Positions 46,120 through 54,939 of a stretch of 64,000 bases of DNA are shown here, piece by piece; positions within the stretch are counted from its first letter, which is position 1; the number at the start of each line of letters is the position of its first letter. The position numbers and the translations under genes were made by a program. The notes beneath the pieces were generated by a model. The model made no database searches and was not told where the DNA came from. It saw only the letters and a program-made list of their open reading frames with translations. The stretch is from Deltaproteobacteria bacterium (GTDB lineage: Bacteria; Myxococcota; Kuafuiibacteriia; Kuafuiibacteriales; Kuafuiibacteriaceae): NCBI GenBank assembly GCA_011526105.1, contig WYAZ01000191.1, forward strand, positions 62,001 to 126,000, given 5' to 3'.

Positions 46120-46521
46120 TCATACCATCGGGATCCCGCGCCCAAGCATAAAGCTCTCCATCCAAAACGCGTCCCGATAGACCTCGATCTCCGGCGGCTC
46201 GCCCGGCCGAACGAGCACCGAGATCACGTCGAAGCGAACCGAGGGCCAGCCGACCTCGGGTTGTCCGAGATACGCCAGGGCGGCGCGCGCCAGGCGTCGC
46301 TGCTTGGCGAAGCCCACCGTCTCCCAGGGTTCTCCGTGTGCGTCGGTGCGCCGAGCTCGAATCTCGACGAAGACGAGGACCTCGCCGTCTCGAGCGATAC
46401 GGTCGATCTCGCCCCCGCCTCCGCGCCAGTTGCGGTGCAGGATCTCGTAGCCGTCCTCCTCGAGCCTTCGCTCCGCAACGCTTTCCAGTTCGAATCCGAA
46501 GGCCTGGCTGGGACTGGGCAT
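46120..46521 (-). CDS. yraN: YraN/UPF0102 endonuclease-like protein
   Basis: The 133-aa protein has the UPF0102 fold related to Holliday-junction resolvases: GFELESVAERRLEEDGYEIL, then GGGEIDRIARDGEVLVFVEI, then VGFAKQRRLARAALAYL. The E-I-D and F-V-E-I-R residues form the predicted PD-(D/E)xK metal site. The typical location is upstream of or near rsmI, as here. The cellular role of the family remains unclear. Confidence 0.92.
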   Translation of the reverse strand: MPSPSQAFGFELESVAERRLEEDGYEILHRNWRGGGGEIDRIARDGEVLVFVEIRARRTDAHGEPWETVGFAKQRRLARAALAYLGQPEVGWPSVRFDVISVLVRPGEPPEIEVYRDAFWMESFMLGRGIPMV

Positions 46522-46566
46522 GCCGCCCAGACCTTCAATTCGCGTGCCGGGCCGCGATCGGACGAC

Positions 46567-47637
46567 TCAGTAGTCGCGTTCGATGAGCACCGAGTCCTCG
46601 AGGTGAGCGAGCAGCCAGCGGCCCAGACGGTCGAACCGCCGCAGGAGCATCGACCATGCCGCGCTCACGCCGAACACGAGGTTGACCATGGGCACGCGTC
46701 TCGCGCCGAGATGGCGCTTCATGCGGTAGCTGGTCGGCTCGAGGCTGAGCAGATCGGCGGGTGAACGGGCCGGATCGGCCAGCGCCTCCTCGATGACGTG
46801 ATAGAGCAGGCGGAAGTAGACCGCATCTCGGCGGTGCCACTCGGGATGCACCCCCACCCTTCCCGCTTGGAATCCACGCTCATCCTTGAAGTTCACGATG
46901 AACCCGATGATCGTCCCCAGGGCGTTGCGCGCGACGGTGAGGCGCACGCGCGCATCGAGTTCCCCCAGGCCCTCGAAGTACGCCCGCGTATGCGGCTGCC
47001 AGCGCACGTTGGCGCGACTGAAGAAGGGCCAGTAGGCGGCAAAGAGGAGCTCGGCGTGACACGACGATGCCTCGAGGCGCTCGAGCCGGTGGCCCGCATC
47101 CTGGAAGCGGCGGATGTTGCGTCGCACCCCGCTGCGATCCTCGGCCGGAATCCTGGCCAGGTGTGACGCAAAGCAAGCGCAGTCGAGGTCGACCACCGCA
47201 TCCGGAAAGCTCGGGAGCGCCGTGAAGCCGGCCCGAAGCCACTCGCTCAGGTTCGGATGGGTCGGCGAGACGTTGGTCAGGACAACCGCATGCAAGCGCT
47301 CTTGCCGAGCTACGGCTCGGGCCTTCTCGATGAGCGCCACCGGGTTGGAGATCTCCTCGAGCAAGTGCGTCTGATCGTAGCGCTCAAAGGGAGTCCCGAT
47401 GAACACCGCCCGCGGCGCCACCAGGCTCGGAGTGAGCTCCTTCATCGCCTCGAGCAGGTCTTTGGGGAAGCCGGGCCGGAGCGGCTCCCGTATGTCCAAG
47501 GGCGCGATGAAGGAGGGGACCCCCAAGCGCTCGTCGTCCATCCGGAGCTCGGGGTGGGTCCGAGCGAGGAACGTCCGATACCGAGGCTCATCGAGCAACC
47601 CCACGATCCTTGCTCCTCCCACAACTCCCAGGCCCAT
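46567..47637 (-). CDS. GNAT/FemAB-like acyltransferase, unknown substrate
   Basis: The 356-aa product has the pattern of two-domain GNAT or peptidoglycan-recognition-like acyltransferases: FPDAVVDLDCACFASHLARI, then RRNIRRFQDAGHRLERLEAS, then the acetyl-CoA domain TVARNALGTIIGFIVNFKDE with VGVHPEWHRRDAVYFRLLYH. It lacks a signal peptide. ATG 47637 is chosen: an AGGAGG-like site lies upstream, inside the hairpin at 47649-47671, though at somewhat long spacing. It is divergent from fis; its target is unknown. Confidence 0.75.
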   Translation of the reverse strand: MGLGVVGGARIVGLLDEPRYRTFLARTHPELRMDDERLGVPSFIAPLDIREPLRPGFPKDLLEAMKELTPSLVAPRAVFIGTPFERYDQTHLLEEISNPVALIEKARAVARQERLHAVVLTNVSPTHPNLSEWLRAGFTALPSFPDAVVDLDCACFASHLARIPAEDRSGVRRNIRRFQDAGHRLERLEASSCHAELLFAAYWPFFSRANVRWQPHTRAYFEGLGELDARVRLTVARNALGTIIGFIVNFKDERGFQAGRVGVHPEWHRRDAVYFRLLYHVIEEALADPARSPADLLSLEPTSYRMKRHLGARRVPMVNLVFGVSAAWSMLLRRFDRLGRWLLAHLEDSVLIERDY

Positions 47638-47648
47638 GGCCAGCCGAG

Positions 47649-47671
47649 TCCTCCCGAGTCTCGAGGGAGGA
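47649..47671 (-). promoter_or_regulatory. Hairpin that could mask the ribosome-binding site of the acyltransferase gene
   Basis: On the minus strand TCCTCCC (47665-47671 complement) and GGGAGGA (47649-47655 complement) form a perfect 7-bp stem with a 9-nt loop. The GGGAGGA arm is the only Shine-Dalgarno-like sequence upstream of ATG 47637, eleven bases away, so the hairpin would sequester it. This suggests conditional translation; the effector is unknown. Confidence 0.4.
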
Positions 47672-47781
47672 TGCAGGGATCCCAGCGGTTTGTGCCCCAC
47701 CCGACACGTGAGGCCCGCGCCTCGAATCTCGCGTGCGGTCTTCCTTGACCCCTCCCTGTGATCGATCGAGATCGGCCACTC

Positions 47782-48069
47782 ATGCCCGCCCTCGCCGCCG
47801 CCCAGACCCTCGACCAGCAGCTCTCCCTCGAGGCGGTGGTGTATCGGAGGGTGAGGGCCTACGCCGAGGCGCTGCAGGACCACGAGCCGCGCGAGCTGTA
47901 CAACCTGCTTCTGCCGCAGCTCGAAAGGCCGCTGATCCGCGTGGCCATGGAGCTCGCGGAGGGAAGGCAGGTTCGAGCTGCCCGCATGCTCGGCATCCAC
48001 CGAAACACGCTGCGCGTTCGCTTGCGTGAGCTGGGAATGGAAGGCGAAGATTTCGGCCGCCCCTCATGA
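47782..48069 (+). CDS. fis: Fis-type DNA-binding protein
   Basis: The 95-aa protein is closely similar to the nucleoid protein Fis. The helices LYNLLLPQLERPLIRVAMEL and the helix-turn-helix QVRAARMLGIHRNTLRVRLR with the RELGM end match the Fis core in order and spacing. ATG 47782 is chosen; GTG 47758 would add eight residues. The 3' end overlaps the next gene by 4 bp, unlike the dusB-fis arrangement of enterobacteria. It could act as a global or local bending/regulatory factor. Confidence 0.85.
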   Translation: MPALAAAQTLDQQLSLEAVVYRRVRAYAEALQDHEPRELYNLLLPQLERPLIRVAMELAEGRQVRAARMLGIHRNTLRVRLRELGMEGEDFGRPS

Positions 48070-48791
48070 AGCCCAAGATCCTCATCACCTTGGATACCGG
48101 CGAGACCGATCGCCGCGGGGTCAAGTTTGCCAACGTGAACTTGAAGTCGGCCTACGTCGATGCGGTGGCGCGGGCCGGCGGTGTACCGCTCCTCGTGGCG
48201 CCCACCGACGATACGGATCTGATCGAGGCCCTCGTGCCCCTCATGGACGGACTCGTGGTGACCGGCGGCGCTTTTGACATCGACCCGGCCTCCTATGGCG
48301 CGAGCGTCGAGCATCGCATCGACGCGCCGAAGCCCATGCGCACCGCCTTCGAGCGGGCTCTCATCGAAGCAGCCCTCGCGGGCGGCAAGCCGGTGCTCGG
48401 GGTCTGCGGCGGAATGCAGCTTCTGAACGTGGTCCTCGGCGGGACGCTCATCCAAGACATCGGCGCTCAGATCGAGGGCGCGCTCGAGCACGAGCAACCC
48501 ACGAGCCCCGCCGGCGCGCATCACGACGTGGAGCTCATGCTCGGTGGCCTGCTCACGCGCCTCACCGGGCGCGGCAAGCTCTCGGTGAACAGCACGCACC
48601 ATCAAGCGCTCGATGCGCTCGGACGGGGGCTCTATGTCGAGGGCCGCAGCCCCGACGGGGTCATCGAAGCCATCGCCATGGTCGGGCGGCCCGAGGTGTT
48701 CGGCGTGCAGTGGCATCCGGAGCTCCAAGACGACGCCACCTCGGCCGCGATCTATGGGCATCTGGTGGCGGCGGCGATGGGCCCACCGTAG
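48066..48791 (+). CDS. Class-I glutamine-amidotransferase-like hydrolase (peptidase C26/PuuD type)
   Basis: The 241-aa enzyme has the GATase-1 fold: VVTGGAFDIDP, the nucleophile Cys in LGVCGGMQLLN, and the His-Glu pair in FGVQWHPEL. This branch includes gamma-glutamyl-gamma-aminobutyrate hydrolases, which cleave the gamma-glutamyl amide in putrescine breakdown. The start ATG overlaps the fis stop (ATGA). Its substrate cannot be fixed from sequence; puu neighbours are absent. Confidence 0.88.
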   Translation: MKPKILITLDTGETDRRGVKFANVNLKSAYVDAVARAGGVPLLVAPTDDTDLIEALVPLMDGLVVTGGAFDIDPASYGASVEHRIDAPKPMRTAFERALIEAALAGGKPVLGVCGGMQLLNVVLGGTLIQDIGAQIEGALEHEQPTSPAGAHHDVELMLGGLLTRLTGRGKLSVNSTHHQALDALGRGLYVEGRSPDGVIEAIAMVGRPEVFGVQWHPELQDDATSAAIYGHLVAAAMGPP

Positions 48792-48794
48792 CCG

Positions 48795-50126
48795 CTATCG
48801 AGCCTCGAACAACCCCAGACGCTCGGCGAGGTCTCCCGAGAAGCGGATGTTTGGATCGACGCGACGTTTGATCTCGCGGAACTCGGCCGCCGCCGGGTAC
48901 ATCACACCAAAGCAGTCCCGATCGAGCAGCGCGTCCTTCGCGAGATAGACGCGTCCACCGACGCGGGCGACCTCCTCGTGAATCGCTCGCGCCAAAGACT
49001 CCACGCCGGGGCGACTCGGAAGATCCAGCGCGAGGCTGAAGCCAGGCATCGGGAACGAGAGCAGCCCTTCACTGCCCGCGCCAAAACGCTTGAGGATCCC
49101 GGAATACGCGCCGCCGTCCTGTGACTGAGCTCGTTCGATCGCCCAGGCGAGTACACTCGCGGCCTCGGTCGGCACCACGAACTGCAGCGATACGAACCCC
49201 TCCGGCCCATAGAGACGATTCCACCCGCGGAGCTGATCGAAGGGCCAAAAGAAGCGCGAGTAGTGGACTCGGCGTGGCCCTTTGCGCTCGAGCCATCGCG
49301 CGCGGGCGAAGATGGCCTCCGCCAACGCGCCCACGAGCGCCGGACGCAGCAACGCGACCGGCGGCTCGAAGCCGACCTGGGCCGAAGGCCAAGCTCGGTG
49401 GCGCGAGTCGGCCTCGGCCGGGACGCCGCTTTTGACAAATCCCCGCCCAATGGCCGGTCCCTTGGCGCGGGGGTCCACCCAAGCCACCACGTGATTCGCG
49501 GCCGGCGCCTCGTCGAGAAGCTGAAGGAGCGCGTCGAGGTTCCGCCCCACCGTCACCCCTTCGGACCACCACGGCCCCGGGGTCTCCACCAGCCGCAGCT
49601 TCACCGCGTCGATGAGACCGGTCCAGCCCATACCGCCGATGGTCGCGCGAAAGAGCTCCGCATCGTCCGTCAGGGTGCACGTCCTTCGCGCCCCATCAGC
49701 GGTCCAGATCTCGAGGGCCTCGACCTGCCCGCCAAAGCTCCCGACCGTCCGATGGTTCTTCGCGTGGACATCAGCGGCCACGCAACCGCCGACGGTGGCG
49801 AAGCGCGTACCGGGGAGCACGGCGGGAAATCGTCCGTGCGCGAGCGTCTTCTCACACAGGGTCCACATGTCCATGCCAGCGCCGACACGCGCCGTGGCGT
49901 GGTCCGGCGAGAGCTCGAACACCGGGTCGCCCGCGAGTTCGAGGACGTGCGCTCCGAGCGAAGCGTCGCCGTAGCTCATGCCGGCGCCACGCGGCAGACA
50001 AGGGGCGCTTTGGTTCGCGGAGGCCTGCATGAGCCCCGCCGCCGAGCCGCGACTCACCCGGGCGGTCCGCCGGGGCCGACGGGCCCAGCCGTGAATCTCG
50101 CGCTCCGCGGGGTCGTGGACCGTCAT
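48795..50126 (-). CDS. FAD-dependent oxidase, DprE1-like
   Basis: The 443-aa flavoprotein has the vanillyl-alcohol-oxidase-type FAD domain: PCLPRGAGMSYGDASLG, then LPGTRFATVGGCVAADVHAK and NHRTVGSFGGQVEALEIW. The HxKNHxxxGSFG signature and layout resemble DprE1, the decaprenyl-phosphoryl-ribose 2-oxidase. The C-terminus ends ERLGLFEAR. The mycobacterial drug-target Cys position is not assignable. It is the last gene of a three-gene operon (aminotransferase, radical SAM, this), with gaps of 18 and 6 bp. A role in oxidising a polyprenyl sugar or aldose is inferred. Confidence 0.8.
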   Translation of the reverse strand: MTVHDPAEREIHGWARRPRRTARVSRGSAAGLMQASANQSAPCLPRGAGMSYGDASLGAHVLELAGDPVFELSPDHATARVGAGMDMWTLCEKTLAHGRFPAVLPGTRFATVGGCVAADVHAKNHRTVGSFGGQVEALEIWTADGARRTCTLTDDAELFRATIGGMGWTGLIDAVKLRLVETPGPWWSEGVTVGRNLDALLQLLDEAPAANHVVAWVDPRAKGPAIGRGFVKSGVPAEADSRHRAWPSAQVGFEPPVALLRPALVGALAEAIFARARWLERKGPRRVHYSRFFWPFDQLRGWNRLYGPEGFVSLQFVVPTEAASVLAWAIERAQSQDGGAYSGILKRFGAGSEGLLSFPMPGFSLALDLPSRPGVESLARAIHEEVARVGGRVYLAKDALLDRDCFGVMYPAAAEFREIKRRVDPNIRFSGDLAERLGLFEAR

Positions 50127-50132
50127 GAGCGC

Positions 50133-51698
50133 CTACGGGAGCACGCGAAGCACGGGGTCGGTCCGGCGCAGCGGCGTCAGATCTCGCTCCACGCTCGGGT
50201 GCGCCTGGCCTCGTTCGTCGGTGAGGAGGGTCGGCCGGAAGTACCGCTCGAACCGGCTCTCGAGCTTCATCTCGGGGCGGCCCGTGCGCGTCAGCAGCAC
50301 ACGGAGGTCTCGCACTCGTGCCTCCACGCCCGCCCTCGGCTTCGCCGCCATCAATGCGCTCGAACGCGCGAACATCACCGCGAGCTGCCGCGGGCTCAGC
50401 CGGGACCGGTAGATCCGCATGAACTCGGCCTCATGTCGCAGGAGCCGGGTGCGGTATCCACGCATCTGTTGGAGGTTCTCCATGAAGCTCACCACCGGCC
50501 CCTGGGCATCGAGCGGTCGTATGCTGAGCTTCGATCCGTCGAGGTCGGTCACCCGAATGAGCGGAAGCAAGGAGCCCGCCTGAAGGCCTTCGTTGAAGAA
50601 GGGCGTGCGTGGATAAGGGATGGGAAAAGCGAAGAACGCGGGCATCGAGATCTCGGGGGTGGCGAGGATGAACTCCAGCTCCGCCTCCATGTCGGCGACG
50701 TCCCGGGAAGTAACGTCGAACATCAGCCCGTAGATGAAGAGAACGCCGGCTTGAAGGCAGCGGCGAATGGTCTCGACCTGCGGCAGCCGCGTGTTCTGGA
50801 ACTTCTTGAACCTCTCGAGCGAGGCGCGATCGAAGGACTCGATCCCGCAGAAGAGCGCCTCACAGCCGGACGCGGCCGCACGCTCGACGTTGCCTTCGTC
50901 GAGGAAGAAGTCGTTCGTGACCAGCGCCCCCCAAGCACGAAAGAGCCCCTCGCGACGCAGACGGTGCAGCAGCTCGAGCCGCGCGGCGAAGTGGGCGCGG
51001 TCGTTGCCGTAGAAGTTGTTGTCGATGAAGACCAAGAAGTCTCGCCTGCCTCCGGCCCGGATCTGACGCTCGAGATAGGCCAGATCGTAGAGTTGGTACC
51101 TGTTGCCCTCCGCGGTGAGCGCACAGAAGCTGCAATGGAAGTTGCAGTTGCGGCTAGACTCCGCGTAGCTGAAGCTGCCCCCGAGCCAAGGCGCCAGATC
51201 ATACTGCGGAACCATCTGCTCCGCCGCGAAGTCGGGCCCAAGCGCCTCCTCGGCCACTTGTTGCAGCTCCTCGATGTCCCCGAGGCAGGCATAGTCGAAG
51301 AAGTCTTGGCTGTAGAACGGCAGGCTGCGGATGGCCGACCCTCCGGCCACCACGACCACCCCTCGATTCATCGACTTCGTGTACGCGCTGAGCTGGAGCA
51401 TGCGGTCGAAAGCGCTGGTCATCCCGGTGAGCACCAGCATGTCGAGGCCTTCGAGGCGCCGAAGATCGATCGGCCCTCCGGTGTGTTCATCGTGCAGGAC
51501 GAGATCGCAGTTGCGACGATTGAAGGCGCCGGCCAAGTATGCCGGCCCCAAGCTCTTCAGGACCGCGGTCGCACGCTTGAGTGCGCCGTGCTGCTCATCG
51601 ACGTAGGCGTTGACGATCAGGATGCGACGTCGCGGGGTGGGGGCTCGACGTCTAAACACCGCCGTCCGAGTGTATCGGAGCTTGGAGAGGACGAGCAA
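50133..51698 (-). CDS. Radical SAM protein with cobalamin-binding-like N-terminal domain
   Basis: The 521-aa product has the radical SAM cluster motif SSRNCNFHCSFCAL (C-x3-C-x2-C) near residue 180. An N-terminal Rossmann-like domain of about 170 residues (RRILIVNAYVDEQHGALKRA, then LDMLVLTGMTS, then VVVVAGGSAIRSLPF) resembles the B12-binding domain of class-B enzymes. A DEHTGG segment fits D-x-H-x-x-G but follows the second strand, so it is not proof of base-off cobalamin. The start is TTG 51698; an internal GTG is possible. Methyl transfer or C-C bond chemistry is plausible. Confidence 0.85.
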   Translation of the reverse strand: MLVLSKLRYTRTAVFRRRAPTPRRRILIVNAYVDEQHGALKRATAVLKSLGPAYLAGAFNRRNCDLVLHDEHTGGPIDLRRLEGLDMLVLTGMTSAFDRMLQLSAYTKSMNRGVVVVAGGSAIRSLPFYSQDFFDYACLGDIEELQQVAEEALGPDFAAEQMVPQYDLAPWLGGSFSYAESSRNCNFHCSFCALTAEGNRYQLYDLAYLERQIRAGGRRDFLVFIDNNFYGNDRAHFAARLELLHRLRREGLFRAWGALVTNDFFLDEGNVERAAASGCEALFCGIESFDRASLERFKKFQNTRLPQVETIRRCLQAGVLFIYGLMFDVTSRDVADMEAELEFILATPEISMPAFFAFPIPYPRTPFFNEGLQAGSLLPLIRVTDLDGSKLSIRPLDAQGPVVSFMENLQQMRGYRTRLLRHEAEFMRIYRSRLSPRQLAVMFARSSALMAAKPRAGVEARVRDLRVLLTRTGRPEMKLESRFERYFRPTLLTDERGQAHPSVERDLTPLRRTDPVLRVLP

Positions 51699-51716
51699 GG
51701 CGCCTGGGTCTCGAGT

Positions 51717-53129
51717 TCACCTCGACGAACGAAGGAAACGAGCCGCGTAGTCGGTGATGATGCCGCTGAGGCCGCTCGAGAGGACGTCGTCCAGGGCCGC
51801 CACCACCTGATCGCAGTGGCCCTCGTCGACGATGAGCGGCGGCTCGAGGCGAAGCACGTTCCGGTTGTAGTCGGTGAAGCCCACGAGCACGCCGTGCCGC
51901 TGCAGCAGGAGCGCACCCACAAAACCCGACAGACTCCCACGGAGGCGTTCATCGAGACCCGAGACGAGGACCCGAAGCGGGAGCGGAAGCGTCTGGCTCA
52001 CGTCAGCGAGTTCGAAGCCGATGAAGAGACCCCGGCCGCGCACCTCCTTCACGAGTCGCGGATACCGGACTTTCAGCGCCTCGAGACGCGCCAACAGATA
52101 CGCCCCCATGCGCTCGGCGTTGCCAATGAGATCGTCGTCGTACAGAACGTGCAGCGCTTCGAGCGCGATACAGCAAGGCCCGCCCCAGCCGGAGAACGTG
52201 GAGGGCCCCTGGATGAGCGCGGTCCGGGGCGTCCCGTAGACCTTCTGGAAGTGCTGCGCGCGCGTGATCATCGCACTGATCGCGGTCTTGCCCCCGCCGA
52301 GGGCCTTCGCAAGCACGACCGCATCCGGGACGACATCCTCGTGTTCGAAGGCGAAGAAGCGTCCGGTGCGCCCCATGCCGCTTTGGATCTCGTCCGCGAT
52401 CCAGAGCACCTGGTGTTGATCGCAGAGCGCGCGGAGCTGTCGGAAGTACCCGTCGGGCGGGAGCACGATCCCGGCCCCGCCCTGGATGGTCTCGAGGATG
52501 ACCGCGCCGATGCTTCGGTCGGAGCGAATCATCGCCTCCAGAGCCGCGATGTCCCCGAACGGCACCCGACGTCGATTGGGCAGCAGACGCGCGCTCGCCT
52601 GATACTTCTTCGAGTCACTCACTGAGAGCGCCGCGCGTGTCTTTCCGTGAAATGACTTCTCCGTATAGACGACGGTCGACCGCTCGGGCCCCTGAACGAG
52701 CTCCGCCAACTTCAGCGCCGCCTCGACCGCCTCGGACCCGGTGGAGCCGAGAAAGACGAGATCGAGATCGCCTGGGGCGATCGCGGCAAGCCCGGCGGAG
52801 AAGGCCGCGGCGTATCGGGATGGCAAGAGGAAGTCCATCTCGTGCCGCTGCTCCTCGTCATGGATGCGTCTCACCTCGAGGAGTCGAGGGTGATTGTGGC
52901 CGAGCGCCATGGTGCCGAAGCCGCCGAAGAAGTCGAGGATACGTCGCCCAGAGCGGTCGACGTAGTGGACCCCTTCCGCGCGCTCGACGACGATGTCGTG
53001 AAAGCCGAGCAATCGAAAGAAGTGGTACTGCGCCGGGTTGATGTGTTTGCAGTGCAGCGCCTCGGTCTGCCGCGCGTCGAGGGCCTTGGCCTCACTCACG
53101 GTCAAGAGCGGCGGCTTGACGGGCCTCAC
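51717..53129 (-). CDS. Class-III PLP aminotransferase
   Basis: The product (470 aa from GTG 53129) has the fold-type I class-III pattern: LDFFGGFGTMALGHNHPRLL, then VFLGSTGSEAVEAALKLAEL, then AVILETIQGGAGIVLPPDGY, then LWIADEIQSGMGRTGRFFAF, with the PLP Lys in VLAKALGGGKTA. The likely start is GTG 53129 or 53099; TTG 53186 would make it overlap the divergent gene. It is the first gene of an operon with the radical SAM and FAD oxidase genes. It probably transfers an amino group from a small diamine or amino acid; the acceptor is unknown. Confidence 0.9.
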   Translation of the reverse strand: MRPVKPPLLTVSEAKALDARQTEALHCKHINPAQYHFFRLLGFHDIVVERAEGVHYVDRSGRRILDFFGGFGTMALGHNHPRLLEVRRIHDEEQRHEMDFLLPSRYAAAFSAGLAAIAPGDLDLVFLGSTGSEAVEAALKLAELVQGPERSTVVYTEKSFHGKTRAALSVSDSKKYQASARLLPNRRRVPFGDIAALEAMIRSDRSIGAVILETIQGGAGIVLPPDGYFRQLRALCDQHQVLWIADEIQSGMGRTGRFFAFEHEDVVPDAVVLAKALGGGKTAISAMITRAQHFQKVYGTPRTALIQGPSTFSGWGGPCCIALEALHVLYDDDLIGNAERMGAYLLARLEALKVRYPRLVKEVRGRGLFIGFELADVSQTLPLPLRVLVSGLDERLRGSLSGFVGALLLQRHGVLVGFTDYNRNVLRLEPPLIVDEGHCDQVVAALDDVLSSGLSGIITDYAARFLRSSR

Positions 53130-53154
53130 GAGCGCAACGTACAACTCTTCGAAC

Positions 53155-54885
53155 GTGGAGACCAGAACGCCCTGGAGCTCGCTCAAAGCCCTGTGGCCTC
53201 ACGTTCTCTTCTCGATCCTGCTGCTCATCGTCTTCGTGCTCTCGCGTCGCGTGACTGCGGATCTCGAGTGGCCTTGCGAAGAGGACTTCTGGAGAGACAT
53301 GGGCTTTGCGCGCACCATCCTCGAGGGCCGCTACGGCGAGGACCCATTCTACCTCGGTGAGGCCGTCTGGTACCCGCCGCTCGTTCACTCCCTCCTCGCG
53401 CTCATCACGAAGCTGAGTGGCGCGTCGCTCCACGTGGTGAGCGTCCGAAGTGGGGCCTATCTGGATCTGCTCGCGCCGGTGGCGTTCTATTTGCTCGTCC
53501 TGCGCTGGGCCGACGCGCCCACCGCGATCTTCGCCGCCATCGCCTTCTTGCTGCTCGGACCTCACGAGCTGTGCTCGTGCGATGGCGACGCCACCTACTC
53601 GCCTTGGCTGTGGCCGGACAACTTCGCGCAAGCGCTCGGATACTTGGCGCTCGCAGCCGCATTATCCTGGCGCAGTCGGCGCACCACGATCCGGGCCGCG
53701 CTGACCGGCCTCGCGCTCGGAGTCGCCGCGCTCGGGCATTCGGCGCCGGCGAGCATGGCTGCGGGCATCATCACGATCGTGACCCTCGTCGACCTCGCGC
53801 GCGACCTCCGCGAGGGGCGACCCGAGGACGGGAAGTCCCGATTCCTTCAGTTGGTGCTCATCGCCAGCGTCGCGATGTTGGTCACCCTGCCCTTCACTTA
53901 CCATCTGCTCGCGAACTACCGGGGAGCCATTCGCAACTGGGAGGGCGTGGGTTGGCAGCACGCACATCACCAGCTCTCCGGCCTGCGCCTCCTGCTCCAG
54001 GATCAGGTGTCGGTTCGTGGGGCGCTGGCGTTACTCGGCCTCTCCTTTTTGGGAACGAGGCACGCGATCGCTCGCCCCAAGTCCCTGGTGCTTGCGTGGC
54101 CGGCGCTTGCGCTCGGCGGCATCGCGTGGGGCTACCTGCACGAGTGGGCGCGACCTCGCGGCTACAATCTGCCGATCCTGTTCTCGTCCTGGCACTTTGC
54201 GCTCTATCTTCAGGCCGCGGAGTCCCTCCTTGCCGGGCTTGCGCTCGCCGGCCTCACTTCCAAGCTCTCAAAGGCCCGACCCGAGCGGCTCAGCTCAGCC
54301 CGATTCGTCTTGGCCCTGGTCCTCTGTGGGTTCGGACTGCATCACTACAGCGAGCGAGCCGACCTCGCCACCAACCGCGAGCACGCGGTTTGGCGGGCCG
54401 AACGAGAGCACGAGGCCCTGTCCGCCTGGATTCTCGAGAACACTTCTTCGAACGACGTCTTTTTGGCCTCGGCCAGGCAGGCCATGTTCACCGTGGCCCC
54501 CACCGCGCGGAAGGTGCTCGTGCTCCCGCGCGACTTCGCGAACCCGTACGTCGATCCCAAGCCACGAGAGGCCCTGCAGCGCGCGCTGCTCGAAGCCCCG
54601 GCGGCAGAGTTCCGGAGGCTTGCGCTCGAGAACGGCATCCGCTTCGTCATCCTCGGACCGGGCGGGATCGTCGAAGGGGAAGGCCAGCTCAAGGCGTTGC
54701 TCGAGCGTCCGCGCTGGATGTTGCAGCGCTTCTCTGCGTTGCGTGACGGACCGGAACGCACCCGACTCGGGCGCCTGGGCGAGCATCTCGTCGAGTGTCC
54801 GTGGGCCCTCACCACTTGCGAGCCACCGGGCGGGCGGGTACGGATCTACGAGATCCTGGCGGAATCCGCGGCAGATGGGCCCTAG
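53155..54885 (+). CDS. GT-C-type membrane protein, possibly a polyprenyl-phosphate-sugar transferase
   Basis: The 576-aa integral membrane protein has around ten spans and, after the first one, a periplasmic loop with acidic residues (DLEWPCEEDFWRDMGFARTI, then EAVWYPPLVHSLLALI), the layout of GT-C glycosyltransferases. The C-terminal domain (ILENTSSNDVFLASARQAMF, then RFVILGPGG) is soluble, as in that superfamily. GTG 53155 is chosen and leaves 25 bp to the divergent aminotransferase start. It begins the operon continuing with the carrier protein, so glycan modification is suggested, not proven. Confidence 0.75.
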   Translation: METRTPWSSLKALWPHVLFSILLLIVFVLSRRVTADLEWPCEEDFWRDMGFARTILEGRYGEDPFYLGEAVWYPPLVHSLLALITKLSGASLHVVSVRSGAYLDLLAPVAFYLLVLRWADAPTAIFAAIAFLLLGPHELCSCDGDATYSPWLWPDNFAQALGYLALAAALSWRSRRTTIRAALTGLALGVAALGHSAPASMAAGIITIVTLVDLARDLREGRPEDGKSRFLQLVLIASVAMLVTLPFTYHLLANYRGAIRNWEGVGWQHAHHQLSGLRLLLQDQVSVRGALALLGLSFLGTRHAIARPKSLVLAWPALALGGIAWGYLHEWARPRGYNLPILFSSWHFALYLQAAESLLAGLALAGLTSKLSKARPERLSSARFVLALVLCGFGLHHYSERADLATNREHAVWRAEREHEALSAWILENTSSNDVFLASARQAMFTVAPTARKVLVLPRDFANPYVDPKPREALQRALLEAPAAEFRRLALENGIRFVILGPGGIVEGEGQLKALLERPRWMLQRFSALRDGPERTRLGRLGEHLVECPWALTTCEPPGGRVRIYEILAESAADGP

Positions 54886-54939
54886 AGCTCATCTCGGAAG
54901 CGAGTTCCCTTCCGCCCCAGACCGCGGTACAGGGCCAGG

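Noticed and set aside
51698-51698. Proof of cobalamin binding in the radical SAM enzyme through D-x-H-x-x-G
   Set aside because: DEHTGG fits the pattern but follows the second strand instead of the first, so it may be coincidence. I kept only the domain-level statement.
49263-52625. A very long plus-strand open frame of over 1100 codons
   Set aside because: It lies antisense to the FAD oxidase, radical SAM and aminotransferase genes, is rich in Arg, His and Glu with no hydrophobic core, and has no family motif. It is a high-GC shadow frame.
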